From Anthopleura xanthogrammica (Eukaryota > Cnidaria > Anthozoa > Actiniaria > Actiniidae), in the NCBI GenBank assembly GCA_964019055.1, contig OZ025221.1, positions 9,947,106 through 10,011,105 of the forward strand: a stretch of DNA of 64,000 nt, given 5' to 3'. Below the pieces are notes generated by a model. The model had not been told where the DNA came from. It did no database searches and was given only the letters and a program-made list of their open reading frames with translations. How positions within the stretch are numbered: the stretch's first letter is position 1; each line of letters begins with the position of its first letter. The position numbers were made by a program, and so were the translations under genes. Of the stretch, positions 24,501-36,170 are shown in pieces.

Positions 24501-27302
24501 AATGAGATTATTTGATAATGCAATTGGGCTTCCTGTGTTAAGAAATACCACAGGAATCCCAAAGACCCTCAAATCTTACCTTAAGAAAACTTATAGGTGA
24601 CAAAAGGATCCTTGCCACATCAAGAGCTACATTGCCATGTCCAAGAATGACTGCTGCTTCTGAACTTAGGTCTGGAGACAACTTGAGGTTATAGAGTTAA
24701 TTAGAGAATATCATAAGAAATAATTCTGACAATCCTAGGTAGACTCAGAATTCCAGCCATCAGGGTTTCGTACACACCGTTGGGCTGGAAATCTGGGCCT
24801 ATACTAGGGGTGGATTTTGGATTTTGTAAAAGGGGAGCATCATTGATAATTAAGGATGAAAATCTTCTTGGATACAAATTTACAAATATTTACCCAAATC
24901 AGTCAACTTAAATCTAAGGCATAGGCCCAGTTTAGAGGTTGAATTTCACATTGCAGAATTCAATTCAAGAGTTAAATGCATGTGAATATCAATGTCTATA
25001 TCAATTATATTCGGCAGATTCAAATTAAATATGACTACTGCTGAATCTTTGACTTGGTCAGTGAAATATTCAACAGTTGATTTAGATATTGCATTTCACA
25101 TGTGCTAAATGTAATGCATAAATTATATTTAAGTATTATAATTTATATATCGAATATATTGGGCTTTGTCATTGGTTGTTAGAGATAATAAAGCAAGAAA
25201 ATAAAACAATGTACAATAGAAAGATTCAACTATGCTATACAAAGATCAAACATGTTTTTCAATAATAATAAGAAAAAAATTGTTTTGATTTTTTACAAAG
25301 TTTCAGCATAAAATTACTAATTTACCAATAGCAAAATAAAAATTATAGCATAAAAGCTGCAAATTCGGCAAAAAAAAACTGTTATCGATCCGGGAGAATC
25401 CAGTAAAAAACGAAGTCCATTCCAGTCCAGCCATGCACGGTTCCGGATTTTCCAAAATAAAAAAAATCGCTCAAAATTCAGAATTTAGAAACATAAATCA
25501 AATTTTAAAGATTGGGAATGTTTTTGCTATACATTAAGATTATCCATATCCTCTCAAAAGCTGAAAAATCAATAAAAGTATTTTTGCAATCCAGGATCCA
25601 GTCTACTGATGTCCAAGTCCAATATATATCAATCCACACAGTTCCAGATTTTCTAAGATAACTTCTTAAAATGCAGAATTCAGAAACAATTCAAAATCTC
25701 TTGTAAATAACTGTAGTGATAATATTGTTATACTTACATCAGTGTTTTCTGGTAGACCATTGTACCAGCCAACAAAAGCTCTTGCTGCATAGACTCCATG
25801 CAAATCCTGGAGAAAATTCAAAAGTCTTAGCCTAGCAGTAAGAGCATTATTTATGTAATAGATACAATATGAGTGGCAATGTTGTATGGTCCAGCTCAAC
25901 ATCAACAAATATGCATGTAAACATACCTCTCCTGGGATTCCAAGTCTTCTGTCATCCTCTGCTCCATAACACTGTACATAATATACGCATATCATATAAG
26001 GGATGTGGTGAAATATTTTGAAATTTAGGAGGGATCTACAAATTATTATATGAGTTCAATGGCTACCATACTGTAGATCTAATATTTTTCTTTCAGAGAA
26101 TGAGGGGGGAGAGGTGGGGGAGCTTAAATTTTTAGATTTTTGAAATTTTAGATTTTAGTATTGAAAAATGAGAAATGTTACCTCCTCATTCCTCTGACAT
26201 CCATCATGAATGTAACCTTATGTAACACATGTTGTGACAGTAGCCCTCCCCTGCAATCCCCAATCAGTGCATTTAGTGTAGTACCCTTTATCAAGGCATA
26301 TGACACATGAACATGTCTTCATGACTTCACAGAACAAGATATAGAGCTCTATTAATTACACTCAGACATGTTGATCAATGTGTTTCAACAAATTTAGGAG
26401 TTCATTACCAGAACAACTGAATCATAAGCCTGCTGTAGGTCACTGACTCTGACGTCTTGCCCAACATTAATGTTCCCGTAAAATGAGCATCTTTCTGACA
26501 AAGCAGTTGTCGTGAACTGGTTGATGCAGTTCTGTAAAAAAAGAAAAAGAATATTAAACAAATCAATGAAAGAATATAAGTGAATGAATAAGAGATTCTT
26601 TAGCTTATGAATTTGAATGTTGTATGTTAACTATGATGACTACCTTTGTTTCTGGATGGTCTGGTGCAATGCCGAATCTTGCAAGGCCAAATGGTATTGG
26701 TAGACGCTCAATTATATCAACATGGACTGAATTATGAGACTGAAAATGAAAAAATGTACACACTGTTAAACACATGATATCACTCTACCAACATCTTGAA
26801 TTGATAAAATATTAGACAATAATGATAATAAGTAATAATTATAATAGATGTTATGTTTAATGAGGGTAACAAGTAACGTTTTACGAGTGATGACCCTGTA
26901 TGTTGCCTTAAAAGAGAAAAATAAAATAAACTAAACTTTTCAAAAAAGGAAGTTTTATTTCACATGTGTCATAAAAAGTACAAAACATTCTGAAGTGAAA
27001 TTTCTTGGGTTGGGCTTCCTGTGTCATTACATAACAACACATCTCCCTACACACAGTGAAGTAGATGGTAATGATTTATGATCATGCTAACTAACCTTGA
27101 GTATCTGCTGTGCAGTATAAAATCCAGCAGGTCCAGCACCAACAATGCAGACATGGGGAGTATTAGAGCTGTACCTGGGCGAACCTGACCCACTTGATGA
27201 ACAACTAAAATGTCTATAAATATTACGTATGCTTGAGTGCTTGTTCTTCAAGTGGAAACATCCTTGATTAAATAACTGTCTAAATGCTACAATCGATCTC
27301 AT
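21534..27302 (-). CDS. FDXR: NADPH:adrenodoxin oxidoreductase, mitochondrial (15 exons)
   Basis: FAD enzyme that passes electrons from NADPH to mitochondrial ferredoxin for steroid and iron-sulfur pathways. Exons (minus): 27302-27096, 26739-26644, 26531-26409, 25971-25927, 25806-25738, 24681-24580, 24458-24369, 24158-24056, 23904-23853, 23741-23591, 23473-23411, 23314-23206, 23025-22918, 22341-22276, 21664-21534. All junctions are GT-AG and phases close, giving 504 residues (human about 491). Residues 1-45 are basic, Ser-rich and acid-free, a likely mitochondrial presequence. VGAGPAG (54-60) binds [17 protein letters not shown] (191-204) and VGRRGP (237-242) form the NADP site. [16 protein letters not shown] (404-419) is the family's second flavin segment. 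The start was chosen because it gives the presequence and the only upstream exon. It shares a short promoter region with GPN1. No damage is seen, so it appears functional. Confidence 0.96.
22080..22214. mobile_element. MITE with TAGAGCAG termini, copy B (FDXR last intron)
   Basis: 135 bp starting TTAGAGCAGATTTCGCATGA and ending CATACGAGAACTGCTCTA, with internal GGCACGG repeats. It belongs with 6,909-7,034. Confidence 0.8.
22530..22660. mobile_element. MITE with TAGAGCAG termini, copy C, decayed
   Basis: It begins AAAGCAGATTTCGTACGAGTG, keeps the internal CACGGCACGG and CGCGGTCCGTACCGTATGA segments, and lacks a clean right terminus. It lies in the same FDXR intron as copy B, in the same orientation. 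Confidence 0.65.
23128..23190 (+). repeat. Purine microsatellite in an FDXR intron
   Basis: GGAAAGAAAGAAAAGAAG-type run in the intron between exons 12 and 13. Confidence 0.85.
24175..24365 (+). repeat. GATGAT-rich simple repeat in an FDXR intron
   Basis: Degenerate GATGATGGT and GATGATGAT runs fill the intron between exons 7 and 8. The overlapping D/M/V-rich frame is not a gene. Confidence 0.85.
25360..25700 (-). repeat. Imperfect direct repeat pair in the large FDXR intron
   Basis: Two segments (about 25,380-25,500 and 25,580-25,690) share a similar order of GATCC, CCAGTC, GTTCC-GATTTTC and CAGAATT-AGAAAC blocks. They are probably diverged copies of one sequence of unknown type. Confidence 0.4.
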
Positions 27303-27436
27303 TTTAAGATATTTTGACTGCCTGGAATATTTACATTGGACACCATAAACGAACGCCTCTAATTTGGGGTCACTTTTAGAACTAGTTCCCAGACCCCTTG
27401 AACCAAGACCCAGCTGTATTATGGGTAATTTTCAAA
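27303..27436. promoter_or_regulatory. Bidirectional promoter, FDXR / GPN1
   Basis: Only 134 bases separate the FDXR start codon (minus) from the GPN1 start codon (plus), so both genes must be served from this gap or from their first exons. No TATA box is evident. The GPN1 start codon lies inside AAAATGGCGGC, which fits the YY1 consensus often found at housekeeping start sites. Confidence 0.75.
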
Positions 27437-30074
27437 ATGGCGGCAGCAAGTGGAGGAGCAGACGAAGGTTCTTCATCGAAGAAACCTGCCTGTATTATTG
27501 TTCTTGGCATGGCGGGGTCTGGTAAAACTACTTTTGTACAGGTAAGGCTCCTGACTTTCTTTCCTGGGGTTGGAATAAGATTTTAGGACGGTAGATATTT
27601 AGAAAATTCGCTTGAACATAAAAAATGTCTCGCGTGTGGAACGACCTGTCATTATTTGTAATCATCCGCAATAAACGTTTATAATACTAATACTGCTAAC
27701 AATGATATCTTAATGATATTACAACAGCTAAGTTTTAAAGATACTTGGCTCACCAGATTCAAATTTCTAAAGAGATATAATTTTTTTTTTGTGTGTGTAG
27801 CTTACCCCCTCCCCCCCCCCCCCCGACACGTTTTTAGCCAAAATGATTTTCTGTTATGAGTTGCCTAAGGCGTTGACATGTTTTTAATGTAATAAAAATG
27901 TTGCAGTTGCCTCTCAAAACTGTGGCACTTGAAATCTCATTTCCAAGAGCCTCAATCTCCAAATTTTAAGGAGACTGGCAGGAATTCCTCCAGACCCCTT
28001 AACCCCAGATTAACTCTCCCCCACTCAAAACTGTACTCTGTGATCCCTGACAGAAGCTAAAGAAATAATGAAATTTTTCACAGAGATTGGCAGCGCACCT
28101 TCATTCCAAGAAAACCCCACCATACGTAGTCAATTTGGATCCTGCTGTACATGAAGTGCCGTACCCTGCAAATATCGATATTAGAGATACTGTGAATTAT
28201 AAAGAAGTGATGAAACAGTTTAAACTGGGTCCTAATGGAGGTATCATTACATCACTGAATCTGTTTGCCACAAGGTTTGATCAGGTGATGAACTTCTTGG
28301 AGAAAAAGGGACAAGAATATCAGTAAGTTTAGATGCTTTTATTCCTTCCTTTCATCCCTCCCTTTCTTTTATCCTACCTTCCTTCCATCTTTCACTCCTT
28401 ATTTCTTTCTTTCTTAGTAAACTTGATCCTCTTTAATCTATTGTGTTTTGCATGTTTCTCTTTTATCCAGATATGCAGTTTTCGACACTCCTGGGCAGAT
28501 AGAAGTGTTTACATGGTCAGCATCAGGGTCTATCATCACTGAGGCACTTGCTTCATCATTCCCTACAGTAGTTGTGTATATAATAGATACTGTAAGAAGC
28601 ACCAACCCTGTGACTTTCATGTCCAATATGCTCTATGCTTGCAGTATCTTGTACAAGTCTAAACTACCATTTGTTGTTGTCATGAATAAGGTACGAGAAT
28701 GAAAAGAATATCTAATGCACTATCTAAATATTATAAAATAGTTCAGATATAACGCAGGCTCTGATTGGCTGATAGCCGTGTTTACATGAAGCTATGTGAA
28801 CACGGCAAGTTTCAATATTTTATAAAACATATAGAAAACGTTTTCCCGTGTTTACATAGCCTGATATAAACACTTGGGAAAGTTTGGGAGAAGTCTTGAG
28901 CTCTGTGTAAACCTCACCTGTGGCTCGGTTTTACACAACAGCTCTCGACTTCTCCCAAACTTCCCTCGTGTTTATATCAGGCTATGTAAACATGGCAAAC
29001 ATTTTCTATTTGTTAATTAGTTAACTGCATTATAAGATGCTAAAGTACCATTTTCAAAACTTTTCATTTCATTACTAAGGCTCTTCTTATAGTTTTTATT
29101 TGATTTAACTTACAGACAGACATCGTTGACCATAATTTTGCAATAGAATGGATGCAAGATTTTGAAGTCTTCCAAGAAGCTCTAGCTCAAGATACAACAT
29201 ACATGTCAAGTCTGACAAGATCCATGAGTCTTGTCCTTGATGAGTTCTATCAGAATCTACAAACTGTTGGTGTGTCATCAATGACTGGTGCTGGGATGGA
29301 TGAATTTATTGATGCTGTGGGGAAAGCTGTTGATGAGTATAAAAAGGAATATAAGCCAGGTAAATTTGTTATTTATGAAATCTAAGAATTAGTCAATGAA
29401 ATTTTTAGTAGTTTTTGTGTAAAATGGCTGATTAAATGCTAAGTGTGGTGCTGACAAAAGTCCTCATGTTAAAAAGAACAGCTTACTATCTTTCTTCTTT
29501 GAAACTTTCATGTCAGCATATTTATTTTACAACTTACTTATTACTTATTAATTTTATAAATATATTACTTTTTTTTTCATTTTTATCCTTCACAAAGTCA
29601 CAAAATGATAAAACAATAAGACCCCTAAGTCTGGTGCTTTGATTTTGAAGGGTACAAGAGGGCCTAATGAATTTCTCAGGGGTGGGGTTACGGTCAACCC
29701 TTCTCTGCAGAGAGTTACGAATTTTAACTGACTGACTTGTAAACTTCTTATATTTATTTCAAGAATATGAAAGATTAAAGGCCGAAAAAATGGCCAAGAT
29801 GGAAAAGGAAAAACAAGAACAACTAGAAAAACTTCAGAAAGACTTGGGAGAAGGGAAAACTGTGCCACTGAAGGGTGACTCATCACTCCTATCAGCACAA
29901 CCCATGCCATCAGGAGTCTCCTTTGGAATCAATCTCGATAATGATGATGATGATGACATGAATATCGAGGAAGAAGAAGAAGAAGAAGAAGAGAAAAAGG
30001 AATATGAATCATTCAAAAGATTTCTGGATCAATCAATAAAGAAAGAACAATTAGATAAAAAGGCCGATAACTAA
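27437..30074 (+). CDS. GPN1: GPN-loop GTPase 1 (5 exons)
   Basis: Dimeric GTPase that acts with RPAP partners in RNA polymerase II assembly and nuclear import. Exons: 27437-27541, 28084-28322, 28471-28690, 29116-29359, 29764-30074, all GT-AG, giving 372 residues (human 374). The P-loop is GMAGSGKTT (24-32), the GPN insertion loop is G84-P85-N86 followed by GGI, G3 is DTPGQ (from 120), and G4 is NKTD (187-190). The segment [20 protein letters not shown] is almost invariant in the family. The C-terminal tail has a charged helix and then an acidic DDDDD and EEEEEEEEE run built from GAT and GAA repeats. An in-frame ATG 39 bases upstream exists, but MAAASGG fits the family and the YY1-like start context better. 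IQCD begins 169 bases downstream. Confidence 0.97.
27786..27826 (+). repeat. Poly-T and poly-C tracts in GPN1 intron 1
   Basis: A T-run followed by GTGTGTGT and a run of about 15 C residues. Confidence 0.8.
28323..28470 (+). repeat. Pyrimidine-rich GPN1 intron 2
   Basis: A 148-bp intron made largely of CCTTCC and TTTCTTTC runs. Confidence 0.75.
28832..29008. mobile_element. Hairpin MITE in GPN1 intron 3
   Basis: Arms of about 75 bp: TAGAAAACGTTTTCCCGTGT at the left, ending ACATTTTCTA at the right, and continuing through AGCCTGATATAAACAC and TTTGGGAGAAGTC with their complements. A second small palindrome with CCGTGTTTACAT lies at 28,777-28,806 just outside, sharing the same motif. Confidence 0.9.
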
Positions 30075-30078
30075 TAAA
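30073..30078 (+). terminator. Poly(A) signal of GPN1
   Basis: AATAAA overlaps the GPN1 stop codon. A second AATAAA lies at about 30,123-30,128 and is the more likely one if a normal 3' UTR is made. Confidence 0.55.
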
Positions 30079-30159
30079 AACAATCACCTAGCTGTCATAT
30101 ATTTATATGTTTTTTTACTATAAATAAATAAGCTAAAGTAGTGAGATGTCTTATTGTAT

Positions 30160-30243
30160 TTTTTGCCTGCTGGGCTCCCTGTGTCGGATCCTCGGTTGAT
30201 ACCGTTGTCAAGCCGACCAAAGGACATCAGAAAGTGAACCAAG
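30160..30243 (+). promoter_or_regulatory. IQCD promoter region, possible weak X-box
   Basis: The gap after GPN1 holds GTTGTCAAGCCGAC, which fits the left half of an RFX X-box (GTTNCC) but only four of six bases of the right half. X-boxes mark ciliary genes, so the position is suggestive, but the match is imperfect. Confidence 0.3.
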
Positions 30244-32833
30244 ATGGCGGCGGCGGTCGCTCATTCCGCTAGAGCAGAAACAACTGCTTCTTTAGCCTCA
30301 AGCTTTGAACACCTCAACCTAAAAATCAAAGAAAAACCTAAAGCAAAGCCGAAAGAAGGGAATGATCCACTCAAAGTCCTAGATCCTGTGAGGAAAAAGC
30401 TCACTTCAGTCGAAGCACAACGAGTAGTCGCTGTTGCTGATGAAACTATTCGAAGAATCGAGGTTGTCACTTTGCTTCCTTACATTACTGAAAATCTCGA
30501 CCGCTTCTCCGTTATTTTAGGAACAGAATTGTGTACTGTATTACAGGAACACGATAGATTACATAATTCTTACAGAAAAGCTCTGTCACGATACGAATTG
30601 GAGCAAAAACGAAAACGCTCAGCAACACCACAACAAATCCGATTTCAATCTCCTGGTTCGTCAAGAAAGTCGAGTCTCGCTTCTGTCACTTCTGGAGACG
30701 TTAACAGAAAAGAGGACGACCTTCCCACAACGGAGGCTGCCAAAACAAGCCGTCCTAGTTCTTTAGCAAGCGCTAGTGGGCTTTCACAGAAGGAAGATTC
30801 ACTCAAAGACAGTGGCAGTGATGGTAGCGAGGTCGATGCTGACAGACTTCAACATTTGGGTGTTCTTGTACAAAACTCCATCAGGACTGTCCTTCGTATG
30901 TTTTCTACCAATCCTACTGCTATAACAGCCTTAAAGAAAGAAAGAAAAGAGCGCTCCGTGGAAGCTAACTCAATGATTGATGAACTTTCAACCTTGCGTG
31001 CTATTTTGTTTGAGAGACTTTTAACAACACCAAGTGAGGTTAAAGATAGAAGTTTCTATTTGAAGACCGTGATGGAAAGGGAAAAAAAGTCGAGTGCAGT
31101 TGCTAAGAAACTACAGGAAGAACTGCAGAAAGCTGTTGATGATAAAGACAATGAGGTAACTAGGTTATCCTAATTATATTAACAGATAACATTATTCAAT
31201 AGATTATGATATATATATAGCTTTAATAATAAGCTTAATTGACATATAGGGTGGCATCGGTCCTCATTTCTTAGGTCTTGATTCAAGGGTTTTCTCCTGC
31301 CCCCTCCCACCTAAAAATCATGTGATAGGCAGTTTGGTGACCAGGTTTTGATCAACCCAGAGGTTGTTCCAGGGTACAATAATATCTGATGATTGATGGT
31401 AATAATCCTAATGCCCTAATAGTAACTGATAAATATTATGGCTCTAGATTTCAAAGAGGAATGAGATGATCCGCAAGCTCAAGAATGATATATACATGAT
31501 AGATAGCAATTCAGAGGAACAGAACAGAAGGGTTGTGAATGAAGCAAGCAAGCAGGAAACAGCTGAAATGAAGAACTCAGATGGAAAGAAATCCAAATTA
31601 CAGCAAGAGATTATTGAACAGAAAAAGAAGCTTGATGGTGAAAGAGCTGGTCACAGAACAAGTGAACTTGCTCTTAGAAAGGTATGTGCACTTTTTGGGC
31701 CAAAAACCACTCAATCCACAGGAATTCCATTAATGTGAGCTCAGGCCCATTACAGGGATGGTTTGAATGTACAAACAAATTTCTAGTCTCTCTCTTTCTT
31801 TCAAAGTTATTTCACCCATAAAAATTGAATGATATGAACCTCCATTTCTTAAGGACGGTAACCGACCTGTAGGTCTCTTCCATAGTAGTATGTACCTCTA
31901 TGGTAGATCTAGAAGAGGCTTATTGGGTGCCATCAGAGCCCCCTTCCTGCTCAGGATTTCCTTAACATTACAGGAAATACCATCTCTAAGAATGTACATT
32001 TTTCATGCATCCTACTTACAAGAATACACTTTTCTTGGTCTAAACGGTAAAAGGGAAAGGCATTGTATTTTACTTCGATAACATGGGGAGTAGTTGCCCA
32101 ATTCTCCTGAGCCAGAAGCTCATTTAGGAAGCACTTAAAGGTGTGCTCTTTATCCCCTCAAACTATCAGTGCTCCCTATTATGGGTATTTAAAGCTAAAG
32201 CTACACAGAACAGAGAAAAGTTGAAACAGTTACATGGAGATCCTGATGATCGAATGGTGGACTTCTAGCTCTGAAGGCTGCAAACTTACCAACTGAGCTA
32301 TGCCTGTGCCTGCTCCTAAGTCTAAGACACTGATCACTATGCACTTGATTTCTTTGCAGCGAAAGTACAAAATTGAAACTGAGGTTGAAAACTGGATCCA
32401 GAAGTTTGATGGTGATATGGGAGAGCGGCAGGTACATTTTTACATATTTCATGAAATTCCTGTCAACAACCTGTCATAAATATTTTGTTAACCTTGGCTT
32501 AACATTATTAAATGAATATAAAGGTATCGATTGATTTTGTAGGATGAATTTGATGCTTTAGATGTTGTTTACACTGAAGAAAAGAAACAGCTACAAGAAC
32601 TCGAGGAACGATTCAAAACCCTTGAAAAAGAATACGTCCAGATCGTTGAAGAAAGAAGGATAGCCAAAGAGAGAGCTGAAGCAGCAGAACGGGAGCTGAA
32701 TATGAAGATTCGCGCTGCAAGACTCATCCAGGCAATGTGGCGCGCACACAAGGCCAGAAAAGCACTACAGAAAAAGAAGAAAAAAGGAAAGAAAGGCAAA
32801 AAGGGGAAAAAAAGTGGAAAAAAGAAAAGATAG
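30244..32833 (+). CDS. IQCD: Dynein regulatory complex subunit 10 / IQ domain protein D (4 exons)
   Basis: Subunit of the nexin-dynein regulatory complex that links axonemal doublets in motile cilia. Exons: 30244-31155, 31448-31681, 32360-32431, 32543-32833, all GT-AG in phase 0, giving 502 residues (human about 449). The N-terminal [15 protein letters not shown] block and the [10 protein letters not shown] region match IQCD. A long coiled coil spans roughly 270-460, containing [16 protein letters not shown]. An IQ motif at I468-Q469-R473-R478 ([12 protein letters not shown]) should bind calmodulin. The tail is a Lys-Gly run. The first exon carries a Ser-rich insert (about 125-200) that lengthens the protein. 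The start ATG lies in AAGATGGCGGC, a YY1-like context, 169 bases after GPN1. Confidence 0.95.
31248..31382 (+). mobile_element. Short tRNA-SINE copy in IQCD intron 1
   Basis: Head-like GGGTGGCATCGG, then TCTTGATTCAAGG, GGTTTTCTCCTGCCCCCTCCC and one tail unit with CCCAGAGGTTGTTCCAGGG. It has the same part order as 10,882-11,125 but is internally shortened. Confidence 0.65.
32220..32310 (-). mobile_element. tRNA-like SINE head in IQCD intron 2
   Basis: On the minus strand, GGCATAGCTCAGTTGGTAAG is a near-perfect tRNA A-box/D-arm, and CACCATTCGATCATC sits about where a B-box would. The acceptor stem is not closed, so it is a tRNA-derived SINE head rather than a tRNA gene. Confidence 0.6.
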
Positions 32834-33429
32834 GATGTCGATGTTGTTGGCGGGAAAAATTTACTCTAGTCGTGTTTATCATCAAACACGCCTTGAAGAA
32901 AGTTTTGTCGCCGAATCACTGTATAATATGAAGTTTTTCCTTCTAAGTGTTTTATTGCAATACCGAGCGTACTAGAGAACATGCCATCGGGCTCTCGTAC
33001 TCTCAAATGGCTTTCCATTTGAAGCATCGTGATTGGATAAGCTCTGCTTTGTCGACCATTGATTGGTTCTGGACGAAAGCCATTCTTATGTTATCATATT
33101 AGTCATAGTACAATAAGTGTACAATACTTACGTAATTCTCTACTGTTTAAAATCGATGTAACGATAAGTACCCACATATTTCGATTGGTTCGTACTTATA
33201 GATGCGCACCACAAACCAAAAAAGCAAGAGAAATAGAAAGGGGAAACATCTTGTGAGAAATATTATAAGAAACGAATCATAGCCTTGTAAAATAAATAGG
33301 TCAAGCAGTGTGTATTAAATTTTAAAAGGCATTTTTGAGTAAAGAGTAAAGAAATAGAGCAAAATGGAAAACAAACATGTCGACACTTAAGTTGATGGTG
33401 TGGTTTCTGTTGATGCTATTGCTGATCAG
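32834..33429. other. IQCD 3' flank; AATAAA at 33,291
   Basis: No gene. The first good plus-strand AATAAA after IQCD is at 33,291-33,296, about 460 bases past the stop. Confidence 0.5.
33291..33296 (+). terminator. Candidate poly(A) signal of IQCD
   Basis: AATAAA, about 460 bases past the IQCD stop; no closer canonical hexamer was noticed. Confidence 0.4.
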
Positions 33430-36170
33430 CTACCGGGTGATGATTATGGATGGTGGTGCTGGATGACGATGTTGGTGGTGCTGGATGACGATGATGTTGG
33501 TGGGGGTGATGGAAGATGATGTTGATGCGGGTGATGGTAGATGATGGTGGTGGTGCTAAATGACGATGATGTTGGTGGGGGTGATGGTAGATGTTGTTGG
33601 TGCGGGTGATGGTAGATGATGGTGGTGCTGGATGACGATGATGTTGGTGGGGGTGATGGTAGATGATGTTGGTGCGGGTGATGGTAGATGATGGTGGTGG
33701 TGCTGGATGACGATGATGTTGGTGGGGGTGATGGTAGATGATGTTGGTGCGGGTGATGGTAGATGATGGTGGTGGTGCTGGATGACGATGATGTTGGTGG
33801 GGGTGATGGTAGATGATGTTGGTGCGGGTGATGGTAGATGATGTTGGTGGGGGTGCTGGATGACGATGTTGATGGGGGTGATGGTAGATGATGTTGGTGA
33901 GGGTGATGGTAGATGATGGTGCTGGTGATGGTAGATGATGTTGGTGGGGGTGATGGTAGATGATGTTGGTGAGGGTGATGGTAGATGATGGTGCTGGTGC
34001 TGGATGACGATGTTGGTGGGGGTGATGGTAGATGATGTTGGTGGGGGTGATGGTAGATGATGTTGGTGGGGGTGATGGTAGATGATGTTGGTGCGGGTGA
34101 TGGTAGATGATGGTGCTGGTGCTGGATGACGATGTTGGTGGGGGTGATGGTAGATGATGTTGGTGCGGGTGATGGTAGATGATGGTGGTGGTGCTGGATG
34201 ACGATGATGTTGGTGGGGGTGATGGTAGATGATGTTGGTGGGGGTGATGGTAGATGATGTTGGTGCGGGTGATGGTAGATGATGTTGGTGCGGGTGATGG
34301 TAGATGATGTTGGTGGGGGTGATGGTAGATGATGTTGGTGGGGGTGATGGTAGATGATGTTGGTGGTGCTGGATGACGATGATGTTGGTGGGGGTGATGG
34401 TAGATGATGTTGGTGCGGGTGATGGTAGATGATGTTGGTGGGGGTGATGGTAGATGATGGTGGTGGTGCTGGATGACGATGATGTTGGTGGGGGTGATGG
34501 TAGATGATGTTGGTGGGGGTGATGGTAGATGATGTTGGTGGTGCTGGATGACGATGTTGGTGGGGGTGATGGTACATGATGGTGGTGGTGCTGGATGACG
34601 ATGATGTTGGTGGGGGTGATGGTAGATGATGTTGGTGCGGGTGATGGTAGATGATGGTGGTGGTGCTGGATGACGATGATGTTGGTGGGGGTGATGGTAG
34701 ATGATGTTGGTGCGGGTGATGGTAGATGATGGTGGTGGTGCTGGATGACGATGATGTTGGTGGGGGTGATGGTAGATGATGTTGGTGCGGGTGATGGTAG
34801 ATGATGGTGCTGGTGCTGGATGACGATGTTGGTGGGGGTGATGGTAGATGATGTTGGTGCGGGTGATGGTAGATGATGGTGGTGGTGCTGGATGACGATG
34901 ATGTTGGTGGGGGTGATGGTAGATGATGTTGGTGGGGGTGATGGTAGATGATGTTGGTGCGGGTGATGGTAGATGATGTTGGTGCGGGTGATGGTAGATG
35001 ATGTTGGTGGGGGTGATGGTAGATGATGTTGGTGGGGGTGATGGTAGATGATGGTGGTGGTGCTGGATGACGATGATGTTGGTGGGGGTGATGGTAGATG
35101 ATGTTGGTGCGGGTGATGGTAGATGATGTTGGTGGGGGTGATGGTAGATGATGGTGGTGGTGCTGGATGACGATGATGTTGGTGGGGGTGATGGTAGATG
35201 ATGTTGGTGGGGGTGATGGTAGATGATGGTGGTGGTGCTGGATGACGATGTTGGTGGGGGTGATGGTACATGATGGTGGTGGTGCTGGATGACGATGATG
35301 TTGGTGGGGGTGATGGTAGATGATGTTGGTGCGGGTGATGGTAGATGATGGTGGTGGTGCTGGATGACGATGATGTTGGTGGGGGTGATGGTAGATGATG
35401 TTGGTGCGGGTGATGGTAGATGATGGTGGTGGTGCTGGATGACGATGATGTTGGTGGGGGTGATGGTAGATGATGTTGGTGGGGGTGATGGTAGATGATG
35501 TTGGTGGGGGTGATGGTAGATGATGGTGGTGGGGGTGATGGTAGATGATGTTGGTGGGGGTGATGGTAGATGATGGTGGTGCGGGTGATGGTAGATGATG
35601 TTGGTGGGGGTGATGGTAGATGATGTTGGTGGGGGTGATGGTAGATGATGTTGGTGCGGGTGATGGTAGATGATGTTGGTGCGGGTGATGGTAGATGATG
35701 GTGGTGGTGCTGGATGACGATGATGTTGGTGGGGGTGATGGTAGATGATGTTGGTGGTGCTGGATGACGATGATGTTGGTGGGGGTGATGGTAGATGATG
35801 TTGGTGGGGGTGATGGTAGATGATGTTGGTGGTGCTGGATGACGATGATGTTGGTGGGGGTGATGGTAGATGATGTTGGTGGTGCTGGATGACGATGATG
35901 TTGGTGGGGGTGATGGTAGATGATGTTGGTGGGGGTGATGGTAGATGATGGTGGTGGTGCTGGATGACGATGATGTTGGTGGGGGTGTTGGTAGATGATG
36001 TTGGTGGGGGTGATGGTAGATGATGTTGGTGGGGGTGATGGTAGATGATGTTGGTGCGGGTGATGGTGGTGGTGGTGCTGGTAGAAGTTGGTGGTGGTGG
36101 TACTGGATGATGACGGTGCTGGTGCTGCATGATGATGATGACGATGGTGGTGGTGCATGATGAATATGAT
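33430..36170 (-). repeat. Minisatellite of 25-bp units with a 75-bp higher-order period
   Basis: About 105 copies of a 25-bp unit in two main forms: GATGATGTTGGTG(G/C) followed by GGGTGATGGTA, and GATGATGGTGGTG followed by GTGCTGGATGAC. They often run in the order A, A-variant, B, giving a 75-bp period. The unit length leaves remainder one on division by three, and there are no stops, so all three minus frames are open for hundreds of codons with 25-residue H/P/S/T/I repeats. It lies between genes, and the open frames are a consequence of the repeat. Confidence 0.96.
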
